A stretch of DNA of 35,518 bases from Prorocentrum cordatum (Eukaryota > Sar > Dinophyceae > Prorocentrales > Prorocentraceae). The notes below the pieces were generated by a model. It was not told where the DNA came from, searched no databases, and saw only the letters and a program-made list of their open reading frames with translations. Location: assembly GCA_963575745.1 (NCBI GenBank), contig CAUYUJ010003538.1, forward strand, positions 27,501 to 63,018, given 5' to 3'. Numbering within the stretch: position 1 is the stretch's first letter; each line of letters begins with the position of its first letter. A program made the translations under genes and the position numbers. This document shows positions 19,593 through 28,440 of this stretch, in pieces.

Positions 19593-19930
19593 ACTAAATG
19601 TTCTCAGAGCCCGAAAATCGAAACTGATCTGTAGACCAAACAATGCTCTTATACCATAAAACCGATGTGTTTAACCTGGACAGCCTCAGCCATAAATGCT
19701 GTAAGCGCATTTCGTGCAGACCACAAAAAAGTCTAAAAGTACTCCTTGGTGGGCCCATAGGCTTAGGTCGGGCATGTCCTCCTACAGGGAAAGCTTGGAC
19801 GAACAAAAAATGCAAAATAGCAATAAAATATTCAAACAATCGTCCCCAGACTATGTTTGAATACTCCTCATGTAGAGGGACAGGCCCGACTTAACCATAA
19901 GCAAGCCTGGACGCTTCGCCACTGCTTGAC
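19590..19930 (+). mobile_element. Element D, copy 2, split by element C
   Basis: TTCTCAGAGCCCGAAAATCG and GACCACAAAAAAGTC followed by GGTGGGCCCATAGGC match element D at 16608-16823. Element C (19763-19894) then interrupts it, and GACGCTTCGCCACTGCTTGA resumes the D sequence. Confidence 0.7.
19763..19894 (+). mobile_element. Element C, copy 2, with target duplication
   Basis: Ends TTAGGTCGGGC and GCCCGACTTAA are inverted. It is flanked by CCATAGGC (19755-19762) and CCATAAGC (19895-19902), an 8-bp duplication with one mismatch. The length is 132 bp and it is non-coding. An 8-bp target duplication fits hAT-type transposases, though other superfamilies also make 8 bp. Confidence 0.8.
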
Positions 19931-19962
19931 TCTGGAGAACCCAAGAAAAAAACCTATATACC

Positions 19963-20085
19963 GCTGCTCCCCGGAACTCTCCCGGGGGGGCGTTCTGACG
20001 CAGAACTTCGAGGCGAATCCAGCGGTGGTGACGAGAGACTCCCAGGAGGCGCAAAAAGCGAAAACGAGGCGAGGGTAGCAGTATG
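19963..20085 (+). repeat. Repeat family H, copy 4
   Basis: CCGCTGCTCCCCGGAACTCT, then AACTTCGAGGCGAATCCAGC, GGTGACGAGAGACTCCCAGG and GCGAGGGTAGCAGTATG. It is very close to the copy at 23950-24078. Confidence 0.75.
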
Positions 20086-20089
20086 CGCA

Positions 20090-20367
20090 CCTCTTCGGGA
20101 GCGGCCAAGAGTGGGGGGGGTGCAAGAGGGGGGGTGCAAATCATGGCCAGCGGCATGTGCGCGGCCCAAGGGGGGGCCAGGGACGCAATGAAATAAGAAG
20201 AGGCGCCATTAAATCTGGGAAAATATCATGGCCCACGCAATGATATCCACCCCACCCTAGTCATCACCCCCCTCTTGGCCGCCCCCGAAACTCCCCAAGG
20301 GATGCAGCTGTTGGCCGGAGGGGGCGTGGAGGTCATCAAGTGGCCCCTGCGGGGCCCGCCCCGACCC
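20090..20367. other. Stretch without recognised genes
   Basis: G-run-rich sequence next to the assembly gap. No motif, gene or repeat copy was recognised. Confidence 0.4.
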
Positions 20368-20418
20368 TCCTGCTCCTCCTGCTCCTCCTGCTCCTACTCC
20401 TGCTCCTGCTCCTCCTCC

Positions 20419-20518
20419 NNNNNNNNNNNNNNNNNNNNNNNNNNNNNNNNNNNNNNNNNNNNNNNNNNNNNNNNNNNNNNNNNNNNNNNNNNNNNNNNNN
20501 NNNNNNNNNNNNNNNNNN
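20419..20518. other. Assembly gap (100 N)
   Basis: Exactly 100 undetermined bases. The left flank is a TCC-rich microsatellite (20368-20418) and the right flank is a CATCGGCGATG array. A round 100 usually marks a gap of unknown size, so distances across it are not reliable. Confidence 0.95.
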
Positions 20519-20660
20519 TACATCGGCGATGCATGTAACGGGCGATGCGTCGGCGATGCACTGGCGATGCCTCGTTGACGTGGACGGTGCATCGGCGACG
20601 TCGGCGTTTGGAAATACGGGCTCCACATCGAGCCGCATCGTCGATGCATCGGCGATGCGG
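20519..20660 (+). repeat. CATCGGCGATG array right of the gap
   Basis: Irregular GATGCATCGGC-like units, matching 19262-19350. Its left end is lost in the gap. Confidence 0.7.
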
Positions 20661-20729
20661 CACGATCCACCGACCCCATCTACTCTGACCCCATCTCGGA
20701 AGCCTAAAAGACAGACATCCCACATGTTT

Positions 20730-20960
20730 GTCCACATGCTCTAAGGAGTCTCGTCTCCCACATTACAATGTTCACAGTTTTTGTCACCACTTGAAAACTT
20801 TAAGGGCAATAATCTCCCTTTGTATGATTCAATAGAGCTCTAGATTAACATCCGACTCCCTTCCAAAGGTAGGCACACACGAAGCACCAAGTTTATTAGT
20901 ATAAATTCTGGTCTAAATTCTTGTATTGCAAACTATCTATGTGTACCTCACTGTCCAGAT
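20730..20960. other. AT-rich island without recognised genes
   Basis: In contrast to its GC-rich surroundings this stretch is AT-rich (TTTATTAGTATAAATTCTGG, AAATTCTTGTATTGC). No open frame of note, no inverted ends and no RNA gene were recognised. Confidence 0.5.
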
Positions 20961-21139
20961 GATCCCATGCTCTCCTGTGGATCGACGCCCCTCTGTACCT
21001 GTGGATGCTTTTCTTCCCCCCTTGGAGGCCTGCCGCTCGCGAGCTGCCGCCGCCTCGCAGAGGCACAAGACACAGCACGACTAGACGAAGCCCGGACCCC
21101 CTCGACAAGTACTCCAGATCCCTTTTTAACCGACTCGGG

Positions 21140-21352
21140 GAGCTGCTGACCCAGGTCAATCCAGACCCGGGTCAATCATTCGGCCTTGCAAAATCCTGCA
21201 AGTCTTGCACCCAAACCCGGGTCAACGCGAAGGATCCTGCAGCTCCACCCAAACCCAGGTTAATGCGCCCCCGGCCCTGCCGGATCCTGCAAGATCTGGC
21301 GCTCTGGCTCACCCCCGTTTGCATTGACCCCCGTCTCAAGGCTCCCGACCAC
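21140..21352 (+). repeat. Repeat family F, copy 1
   Basis: GACCCGGGTCAAT motifs repeat, then GCCGGATCCTGCAAGATCTG, GGCTCACCCCCGTTTGCA and CCCCCGTCTCAAGGCTCCCG. The same order is at 33772-34016. CCCGGGTCA half-sites occur several times. Confidence 0.8.
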
Positions 21353-21359
21353 CCCCCCC

Positions 21360-21520
21360 CCCAATAGAAAGCCCGACCCCCCTGCAAATGCGACCTGATC
21401 TTCCGGACCCCCCTCTTCGACGGCCCGAAATAAACCGGACCCCCCCCCCGGTTACAAAAAAAGGCGCTTTAAGAGACCGGACCCGGGGGGCGATTCATAA
21501 GGGATTTGGAGTAGGACAGG
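21360..21520 (+). repeat. Repeat family E, copy 2
   Basis: GACCCCCCTGCAAATGCGAC, CCCCCTCTTCGACGG, ATAAACCGGACCCCCCCC, ACAAAAAAAGGCGCTTTAAG, GGGCGATTCATAAGGGATTT. It is close to the copies at 17830 and 29640. Confidence 0.8.
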
Positions 21521-21529
21521 GGGGGAGGC

Positions 21530-21960
21530 GCAACCCCCCCCTCGAGTCCTGACAAAATCGCAACGGCAGGCGTTGGTGGCCAATGTTTGGCCTCTGGGGG
21601 CCAAAGGCCGGGCCTCGGGCCCAGGAGCAAGAAGACGGCTCGGGACGAGAGACCTCTGGGGGCCAAACGACCGGTCCCGGGGACTGGGTCGAGAGACCTC
21701 TGGGGGTCGACGTTCTGAAAGAAGCATAGGGGAGGATGGGGAGGTCCTCCTCCTCCTCCCCCTCCTCCTCCTCCTCCTCCTCCTCCTCCTCCTCCTCCTC
21801 CCTCCTCCCTCCTCCCTCCTCCCTCCTCCCTCTCCTGCCTATGGTAGTTCGTAGCGGTGGGCTCTACAGGCGCTCGCTGGGCCTCGGGACCGTCAAAAAA
21901 AATACTCAGGACGGAAAACTGGCCCCGGGGAATGGGTCGAGACCCCTGAGGGTCCACCTT
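21530..21960 (-). repeat. Repeat family G, copy 2 (inverted, with TCC core)
   Basis: This is the reverse complement of the order at 16824-17140: CCCTCGAGTCCTGACAAAAT, CCTCTGGGGGCCAAA, GAGGATGGGGAGG, a TCC tract (21737-21836), then CTCCTGCCTATGGTAGT and GGCCTCGGGACCGTCAAAAA. GACCTCTGGGGG occurs three times, so this copy also has an internal duplication. Confidence 0.7.
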
Positions 21961-22077
21961 TTGAAACTATTATGACGTGGGGCGTCTTGAGGGCAGCATG
22001 ACAAGACGAAGCCAGAACGGAGATACATTGGGGTGAGGATGAATCGAGAATCTCTGAGATCCAGCGGCTCTGGTGAG

Positions 22078-22237
22078 TATCGTTTAACCGATCCCCATCC
22101 CCAGCGGCGTGGCCTGGGCCCCGCTGGCCGATAGGTCGTTCTCTTCGGGTTTCGAGGGGTGTATCCCCAACTGGGGTGGTGATTTGGTGGGGGTCTCGAG
22201 GGGGATGGAGATGGGGATGGGGATCGCTTAAACGATA
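22078..22237. mobile_element. Inverted-repeat element with 25-bp arms
   Basis: 22078-22102 and 22213-22237 are inverted with one mismatch; the arm begins TATCGTTTAA and ends GATCCCCATCCCC. The 110-bp interior has no coding frame of note. It is a single copy in this window. Confidence 0.75.
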
Positions 22238-22339
22238 CCGATCTGGAGGATGTCTCGGACGCTGCGGCCTTCCCAGAGCGTTTAGGCACGCGCTGAGAGC
22301 GTCCCGGAATACTCTGGAACGGAGCCATCCTCGGCCGAG

Positions 22340-22710
22340 CCCCGTCCGACATGAGCAGCAACCTCCGGAGGCCCGCGCGGATTCCTTGGATCCGCGCTGG
22401 ACCCCCCGCTCACGAGCGGCGAACATATCTGTATCCGCGCCCCCGCGGTCTGGACTCCGGGGCCCCATCCCGCGGATGCGCGGTCGCACGGACGCGTGCC
22501 GCGCGGGGCAGCCCTGGAGTCAGCGCTCCGCATCCGCGGGGCCGCGGCCTTGGGGCCTGGCCTGCCGGGGCCGCAGGTGCGGATGTGGCTTCGCCCGCGA
22601 CCCTTCCTGGAGCAAGGAACGCGCCAGAGAGGCGGCGCCGGAGGCGCAGACGCGGGGTGGGGGGGGGGCAGCGCCGCTCTCCGAGAGATCCACGCGGGGG
22701 CTTGAAAGCT
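22340..22710. repeat. Repeat family A, copy 5 (disrupted)
   Basis: CCCGCGCGGATTCCTTGGATCC and GCGCTGGACCCCCCGC near 22372-22412 match the left arm. CGCCAGAGAGGCGGCGCCGG followed by a G run and GAGAGATCCACGCGGG (22622-22700) match the right half. About 200 bp of unrelated GC-rich sequence separates them. Confidence 0.55.
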
Positions 22711-23110
22711 TGTGTGGGTGTGCAGGTGTTCATTCCACCGGGCCTCCGCTGCGCCTGCTTCACGATCGCCCTGTGTGGGCGGCGGGGCCCAAAGGGGGGA
22801 GACCGAGGGGGCAGGGCTTCTCGGGATGCTCGGAGGGCCTCCAGCCTCCCGAGGAGCGCTGCAGGCCTCCTCCGAAGAGTACGGCTTCTCGGATGGCGCG
22901 AGGGCCTCCGAGAGGACCCCGCAGCCTTCTGAGATGGCCTGCCCCCCTGCACTCACTCGAGGAGGAAGTCCTGGAGGCCTCGCGCGGCAGCTTGAGACCC
23001 AACTTACGTCGGATCCGCCTCGGGATTGCCTTGGCTTCACGTCGGATCACGTCGGATGCGCGTCGGAACTGGTGGGCTTGTTTTCCACCACCACCACAAA
23101 AGGAGGGGGA
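22711..23110. other. Stretch without recognised genes
   Basis: GC-rich. Open frames occur on both strands with no motif; the minus and plus frames look equally plausible or implausible. Nothing is called. Confidence 0.3.
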
Positions 23111-23118
23111 GGGGGTCC

Positions 23119-23782
23119 TCCTCCTCCTCCTCCTCCTCCTCCTCCTCCTCCTCCTCCTCCTCATTCCCCTCCTCCTTCCCCCCTCCAACTTCTGGTGGTG
23201 GTGGAAGACAGGCCCACGAGGAACGTCGCTGCGCGAGCGCCGCCCCACCTTTGGCGGGACGGACGTGCGGACTGGACAATCCTTCCGCGCAGTGCGCGCG
23301 CCGCGCGAGGCCTCAGGGATGTGTCATCTCCTAGCCCCGTGGGCTCGCCGCCGACCTGTTCGCCCAGAGAGGGCGTCAGTACAGGGGGGGTAGCTCCTGA
23401 TCCTGCTCCTGCTCCTCCTCCTCCTCCTCCTCCTGCCCCTCCTCCTCCTCCTCCTCCTCTTTCCTCTTCCTCCTGCTCCTGCTCCTGCTCCTCCTCCTCC
23501 TCCTGCTCCTCCTCATCCTCCTCCTCCTCCTCCCCTGCTCCTCCTGCTCCTCCTCCTCCTCCTCCTCCTCCTCCTCCTCCTCCTCCTCCTCCCGCCTCCT
23601 CCTCCCCTGCTCCTGCTCCTCGCCTGCCTCCTCCTCCTCCTCCTCCTCCCCTCTCCTACTCCTCCTCATCCTCCTCCCCTCTCCCCTCCTCTCTCCTCCT
23701 CTCTCCTCTCCTCCTCTCTCCTCCTCCCTCCTCCTCCTCCTCCTCCTCCTCCTCCTCCTCCTCCTCCTCCCCCTCCCTCCCC
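23119..23782 (+). repeat. TCC/TCCTGC pyrimidine tracts
   Basis: Two pyrimidine tracts, 23119-23165 and 23397-23782. The second mixes CTCCTGCTCC blocks with pure TCC and a TCTCC region. Between them (23166-23396) is complex sequence without a recognised gene. Confidence 0.9.
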
Positions 23783-23894
23783 TGCATATGATTGCGATGG
23801 TGGGAAATCGTTGCATCGGGCGAGTTGTGTTGGAACGCCCCGTCTTCAGGCACTGCCTCCAGGCCTCCTAGATGGGGTCCGAGAATATGGGGTC

Positions 23895-24078
23895 GGAGGA
23901 TCGCGCCGCATCGCCAATGCATCGCCGTTGTATCTGCGATGCATCGCGATATCGTTGCTCCCCGAACCTCTCCCGGGGTGGGTTCTGACCAGGATTTCGA
24001 GGCGCATCCAGCAGTGGCGACGAGGGCTGCCAATGAGGCCCACAAAGGCGAAACCGAGGCGAGGGTAGCGGTATTGAG
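23895..24078 (+). repeat. CATCG motif stretch plus family H copy 5
   Basis: GCATCGCCAATGCATCGCCG is followed by TTGCTCCCCGAACCTCTCCC, GACCAGGATTTCGAGGCGCA, GTGGCGACGAGGGCTGCC and GCGAGGGTAGCGGTAT. This is the most complete family H copy. Confidence 0.75.
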
Positions 24079-24201
24079 AACCCGATGCCCCAGATAATCA
24101 GAGGGTGGGGATCATAAAATTCGTGGATCGGGGGTATAAGAAATTCATCGTCTCGGCAACTCGCATGTGCGATGATGTGTTCGTACGGTATAAAGATAGC
24201 C

Positions 24202-24445
24202 TGCTCGCTCTAGCGGGGCCTCCTTGGAGGGGTCGGAGGAACAAGAAACCAGAGAAATAGTATGGTATAACTGGCGTTGCCGTGCTCGCTCTGGCGGGGC
24301 CTCCTTGGAGGGGTCGGAGAAGCACGAAACCTAAGACATAGCATGATATAGCGTAGCGAAACTCTGCTCGCTCTGGAGGAATCTCCATGGATGGGGTCGG
24401 AGGAACACAAAACCTGAGAAACGGTATGGTATGATGATCCCCGCT
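24202..24445 (+). repeat. Tandem repeat with 81-bp unit (three copies)
   Basis: TGCTCGCTCT starts at 24202, 24283 and 24364, an 81-bp spacing. Each unit has GGGGTCGGAG(G/A)A, CAAGAAACC-like and TATGGTAT-like blocks. 81 is again divisible by 3, which explains the open minus-strand frames (PLQGGPARAS repeated). Confidence 0.85.
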
Positions 24446-24469
24446 CTCTCTGGCGGGAAAACTGATGGG

Positions 24470-24605
24470 GTTAGAATCCCATGGCCCTGCCATACGTGCG
24501 TGACTTGGGAACGCTGAAGTGGTGAGAAATCCATGGCCCTGCCACACGTCCGTCAGTAAGGAAAGCTGAAGTAGTGAGAATCCCATATCACTGCCACACG
24601 TTGGT
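24470..24605 (+). repeat. Short tandem repeat, about 52-54-bp unit (three copies)
   Basis: GAATCCCATGGCCCTGCCA, AAATCCATGGCCCTGCCACA and GAATCCCATATCACTGCCAC recur with GCTGAAGT(G/A)GTGAGA between them. It follows the 81-bp array directly. Confidence 0.8.
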
Positions 24606-25637
24606 GATAGTGCTGCTGCTCAACATAAACGAGGATATCAAGTTCGAGTCGTACTCTCCCCGGCGATAATGACGGTCGGCCTCGCCGCCCCTTGACCCCG
24701 ACCAACTCTGTCTTGGCCCGGGATAATTAACTCTCAGGGGGTGGGGGGGGCACTGATTAAAGATGACTCCAAGAGCGCCTGGGAGAGCCCAAGATGACCT
24801 CCAAGATGGCTCAAGCTATATCCCAAGATGTCTCATAGTGGCTTCCTCTGTGTGCTGCTCACTTCCCTGATCGGGGCAATTCCTCTGGGCATCGTTTCTG
24901 GATGGGCTGGTGGAGATTCGCGAAGCGTAAACAATTCTTCCTCCGCTGCGATACGTGAGGATTATAACTCGGCTTTCCGACGGCAGTTCAGCACGATGCA
25001 CATCGAGGCTGGAAAGCAGCCGAGCACCGTCGAAACCGCCCGAAGACCTCAATCCTCGAGCCTCGAACCCCCTGCGCGTGTCCGTCTACGTCCAGCCCGA
25101 CCTCTTCACCCAAAAGCGGTGCGTGGGCCCTGGAGGTCTGGACCACTTCACTATACCGTCAGGGCGTTGACCTAAGGAACCCTAAATGAGGAACGCGGCC
25201 CCCTTTTCCCATAAGTGAACTTCGACCTACCACGGAGAACCCCAGGAAAACCCCAGGAACAAACTGTACAACAATCAAGGAACACCGAGCACCTCCCCAA
25301 CGAAAAGGTTCCTTCTTCAGCGCCCCGACTGCACGGCCAGTCCTGAGTCGTTTTGTTGACCTGAGCATTTTCTTGGGGTGGAGGGCTCCGGGTGAAATCC
25401 ATATGGGCTTCTGCACCTCGAAAATCCATCCGTCTCGTGATTCACCTCTCGTATGTTCGAACCTCGAACAAATCCATCGAAACGGCACTTCAGACGTCAT
25501 CCCTTGCCCTCCCCCCACAGAGAAAATGCTCGGCGGACGCCCCCGGGGCCCGGCGAGGGCCCCCGGGAGGCCGAAACACACACCAGCACGGCCCGCTCCA
25601 GTTCTTGTTCGGAGGGTCGGCTCTCTCCAGGGAAACT
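24606..25637. other. Stretch without convincing genes
   Basis: It contains a short CCAAGATG-type run (24765-24840) and then complex sequence. An open frame at 24828-25175 (plus) has a hydrophobic start but begins inside the low-complexity run. No motif was recognised in the rest. Confidence 0.4.
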
Positions 25638-25806
25638 AGGGCTCCCAACTTCGCGCTTCGCGCTGCGCGAAGCGCGAAGCGCGAATAACTTCGCGCTCTC
25701 GCGCCGCCCCCCCAAAGGGAGAAAAGGAGGACGAGGAGGAGGGGGAGGAGAAACGAGGACCGCGAAGCGCGAAGCGCGAATAACTTCGCGCCCTCCTGGG
25801 AGCCCT
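25638..25806. mobile_element. Element P, intergenic copy
   Basis: Inverted ends AGGGCTCCCA (25638-25647) and TGGGAGCCCT (25797-25806), 169 bp. Interior as in 15534-15704: GCGCGAATAACTTCGCGCTC, a run of C, GAGAAAAGGAGGACGAGGAG, CGAGGACCGCGAAGCGCGAA. The two copies lie in the same orientation and are nearly identical, so the family moved recently. Confidence 0.85.
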
Positions 25807-25820
25807 TGGGGAAACCACTG

Positions 25821-25999
25821 CACGCAAGAGTGACCCTGGGTAAGATTGACCTTTTGGTGCGCGGCTTTCTGGGGGCCGCGGGGAGACCAGACCTGGGCGC
25901 GCAGGCCGCTGCTACCGCCTCGTCCTCAGCCATCTGAGGGCCCATCTGTGCCCGCACCAAAGGTCACTCCGGCGAGAGGTCACTCTTACGTCTAGTCGA
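25821..25999. mobile_element. Element L, copy 1
   Basis: Inverted inner ends: TTGACCTTTTGGTGCGCGGC on the left and GCCCGCACCAAAGGTCACTC on the right; the outer left GTAAGA matches the outer right TCTTAC. The copy at 33573-33751 has the same layout. It is non-coding and MITE-like. Confidence 0.75.
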
Positions 26000-26569
26000 G
26001 GGAAGCAGTCGGCGCGTGGCCGACTTTCTGCCGGCCCAGCCTGTTCACCCAGAGGCGGTGCGAGTACCCCATCGCGGCCCCCTCCGGGCTCTCGCGCAGG
26101 GGCCGCAGGGCCTCGCGGAGGCGGTAGGCCTGGGCGCCGCTGGTGCTAAAGGTGTCGGAGGGGCTGGAGCTCGTGACCCTCTGGGCGATGCGGAGCAGCC
26201 TGTCGACCTCCGGTCGGGAGCCCGCAAGAGAATCACGGCGGGTTTTTGTTCCCCCACTTCGGCCTCTGCGGCCTCTGCGTTTTCGGCCATCGAGAAACGG
26301 CTCGGGATGACGAGCCGGTCCCGGGGAATGGGTCGAGACCTCTGAGCGGCCCGTCGACTTCTAGAGTCGGGGGGAGGGGGGCGGAAGGATAGGATAGCAG
26401 ACGGCAGGGTAGAGAACCAGCTCGCGCAGCTGGTTTTCTTGGCGCCTCCTGGCGTTGGGAGGCCCTCGTGCATCGAGGAATGGAACTGGCAGCGGGTCCT
26501 GACCCAGCCGCACGCAGCAGACTTCGTGCCCCCTTTCCTCTCCTACGAGCTCCAGTCGGGAACCCACAA
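26000..26569. other. Stretch without recognised genes
   Basis: GC-rich. A family G fragment (GGTCCCGGGGAATGGGTCGA) lies at 26310-26345. No gene is supported. Confidence 0.35.
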
Positions 26570-26710
26570 GAATGAAGGGGCCCAAGGACACACAAATAAA
26601 GACACACAAATAAAACAATTCCCCATATCTTCTGGGTTTGTGTCTTCCCGCCCTCTTCCCATCGAGGATTAATTGTGTCTGTGTGCTTCTTTTCCTCCTG
26701 AACGAAGGAG
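26570..26710 (+). repeat. Repeat family B, copy 2
   Basis: AAGGGGCCCAAGGACACACA, ACACAAATAAAACAATTCCC, CCATATCTTCTGGG, CTTCCCGCCC, GAGGATTAATTGTGTCTGTG and TTTTCCTCCTGAAC. Shorter than copy 3 by loss of one CCATATTTCC block. Confidence 0.8.
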
Positions 26711-27080
26711 GGACGCATCCGACTGCGTAAGTACATGAACACGCGCCCCCCCCCAGTCGGCGAGGCCAGCCTCGCGCTGCAACGATCGCGCAGTGCGCAC
26801 TTTCGAGGCCGGCGCGGATTCGTGTACTTTCTTTGATTCGCGGGTCGAAAGCGCACCTCTTCCGGTCGAAACTAAGCGGGCCGCGCACAGCTTGAATCAA
26901 CAAAGGGGGGGGGGGCAGAAGGAGGGGCCTCACGTCAAGGCCAGGAGGGGGCAAAGCCCCGGGGTCAGGCGGTGCCGAAGGCGATGTGCTTGCAAAGGAA
27001 CGCCATGGACAGGAACCCGGCGGCGAAGTACCGGAAGAAGCAAAATGCTGGTTGGTGGCGGATTCATGTACACGTGCGTC
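26711..27080. other. Stretch without recognised genes
   Basis: Complex sequence with a G run near 26905. No repeat copy or gene was recognised with confidence. Confidence 0.35.
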
Positions 27081-27142
27081 CTTTTTCGCTCCTGATCTAG
27101 AGGAACCGAACACATCAAAGCTTATGTTGCTCCCATCGTACT

Positions 27143-27297
27143 TCAGGACAACATCCCATAAATAGTTTCGAGCACCCAGGAAGGTGTGGAAAGAGTATCG
27201 ACACAGTGTCGGACGAGTGTCTCCCAGGGCCCCACCACGTGAAAGCCCTCGAGGTTCGGTATGTTTGGGTGCTCGAAATTCTTTCTGGTGAAGAAGG
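27143..27297 (-). pseudogene. Possible exon or exon relic next to a family A copy
   Basis: On the minus strand TTACCTTAG|CC is followed by protein-like text (FFTRKNFEHPNIPNLEG, then VVGPWETLVRHCVDTLST) to a TGA at 27143-27145. The overlapping next frame (VVLKYDGSNISFDVFGS) continues further, as if one frameshift separated them. No family is recognised. On the plus strand the same spot reads AAG|GTAAGT, a classical donor, so the strand is not settled. Confidence 0.25.
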
Positions 27298-27302
27298 CTA
27301 AG

Positions 27303-27495
27303 GTAAGTTGGAACATAATTAATCAACGCCGTAAACCCGAACTTTCGGAGCTCTGCCGGGCCTTCTTGGACTGGCGCCGTGCGGCGACGGAAGCGCCCCG
27401 CCAGGGGGTCGCAGCGCAGATCCGCGAAATCAGCGAGGAGCTCCAAAAAGGTTTACGTTCGTGCAAACGTTCCCCAATCAGTGCTTGCACTAAAG
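27303..27495. mobile_element. Repeat family A, copy 6, between splice-like ends
   Basis: GCGCAGATCCGCGAAATCAG and GAGCTCCAAAAAGGTTTACG on the right and CGGAGCTCTGCCGGGCCTTC on the left match family A arms. On the plus strand it runs exactly from AAG|GTAAGT to TTGCACTAAAG|G, a good GT-AG intron shape, but the flanks do not keep a long open plus-strand frame. Confidence 0.65.
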
Positions 27496-27717
27496 GGATC
27501 TTAGCGGAAGTTGAAAGATTTGGCGATTTTGGCAGCAAGCTGGGTTCCCAGGTTCCCGCCTCTGGGTTCCCGGGATCCCCGTCATTGGCTCGGGGCCGAT
27601 TTCGGTGGGTTCTGTGGGTTCCCGGGCTCCCGGGTTCCCAGTCGATCTCCTCAGCGAAAACCACCCACTGATTGGGGATTGGGGCTTCTCTCTGGTGTCA
27701 TTCCTGGGGGGCCACTT

Positions 27718-27846
27718 GCGAACCCTACCCCTCCCCCCCACGATTTCTGGGGGGGAGGGTGGGGTTCACTTCGTTCGGGAGCTTCCGAGCGAAGTGAACC
27801 CCACCCTCCCCCTCAAAAATCGTGGGGGGGAAGGGGTAGGGTTCGC
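27718..27846. repeat. Long hairpin, about 56-bp arms
   Basis: GCGAACCCTACCCCT (27718) to GGTTCACTTCG (27773) is repeated inverted at 27790-27846 with a 16-base loop (TTCGGGAGCTTCCGAG region). Only a few mismatches are seen. Such a stem should extrude as a cruciform or form a very stable RNA hairpin. Confidence 0.9.
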
Positions 27847-28017
27847 GTGTAGCCCCCTAATTCCTTTTTGTTCGAGACCTCGCCCTCGTCCAGGCACGCG
27901 GCGAACTCCTCGTGCAGGCAAGCGGCGAACTCCCCGCGGAACTGCACGGCCGCCAGCTTGGCCGCCGGCCTGCCCACGTCCGCACCCGGCCTGCGGGTGC
28001 CGACGACTGGGCCCCGC

Positions 28018-28108
28018 CCCCCCACGAACCCTCGATGCTCCCGCGTCGACGGGGGGCAGGGGCAGGGGCCGGGTTTCGCCGCGTGCTCGACGCATTCCGA
28101 ACCCTATT
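28018..28108 (+). repeat. Local duplication, unit 1
   Basis: AACCCTCGATGCTCCCGCGT, GCAGGGGCAGGGGCCGGGTT and GACGCATTCCGAACCC are repeated at 28434-28517, about 412 bp away, with few differences. Element N and other sequence lie between. Confidence 0.85.
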
Positions 28109-28128
28109 TACCCAGCCTCGAACTTATC

Positions 28129-28178
28129 CCTATCCCTAAGATGGGCGAGCAAAAAGCGAGGACAATCTTAGGGATAGG
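28129..28178. repeat. Perfect 14-bp inverted repeat
   Basis: CCTATCCCTAAGAT (28129-28142) and ATCTTAGGGATAGG (28165-28178), with a 22-base loop. Confidence 0.8.
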
Positions 28179-28284
28179 CCCTCGGAAACTGAGGGAATCC
28201 TTGAGATCGGCATCGAGGTGAGGTGATGTCAAACATAGGGATACGGATGTGTTTCAAACTGGTAACTGTTGGCGGCGTGCACAA

Positions 28285-28440
28285 GGAAGTGGGGGGGAGG
28301 GCTTCTTCGAAGCAGGCTGCTTCTCAGCAGGCGCCGGCCTTGCATCTAAGTAGACAAGGCCCGCGCCTTCTGAGGAGCAGGGGTGCTCCTAAGAAGCCCC
28401 GCCCCCTCCCCCCAACCCCCTTGTGCGCGTGGCCGAGAAC
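28285..28440 (+). repeat. Repeat family N, copy 2 (fold-back)
   Basis: GGAGGGCTTCTTCGAAGCAG on the left and GCTCCTAAGAAGCCCCGCCC on the right are inverted. The middle CGCGCCTTCTGAGGAGCAGG matches copy 1 at 18080-18105. Confidence 0.7.

Noticed and set aside
22176-23393. 405-codon plus-strand frame
   Set aside because: It passes through an inverted-repeat arm, a broken family A copy and a poly-Leu TCC tract. Composition shifts along it follow the repeats.
23376-23816. Arg/Glu-rich minus-strand frame
   Set aside because: It is purely the complement of the TCC tract.
24828-25175. 115-codon frame with a signal-peptide-like start (GFLCVLLTSLIGAIPLGIV)
   Set aside because: It begins inside a CCAAGATG low-complexity run, the rest is Arg/Pro-rich without motif, and the minus strand is equally open.
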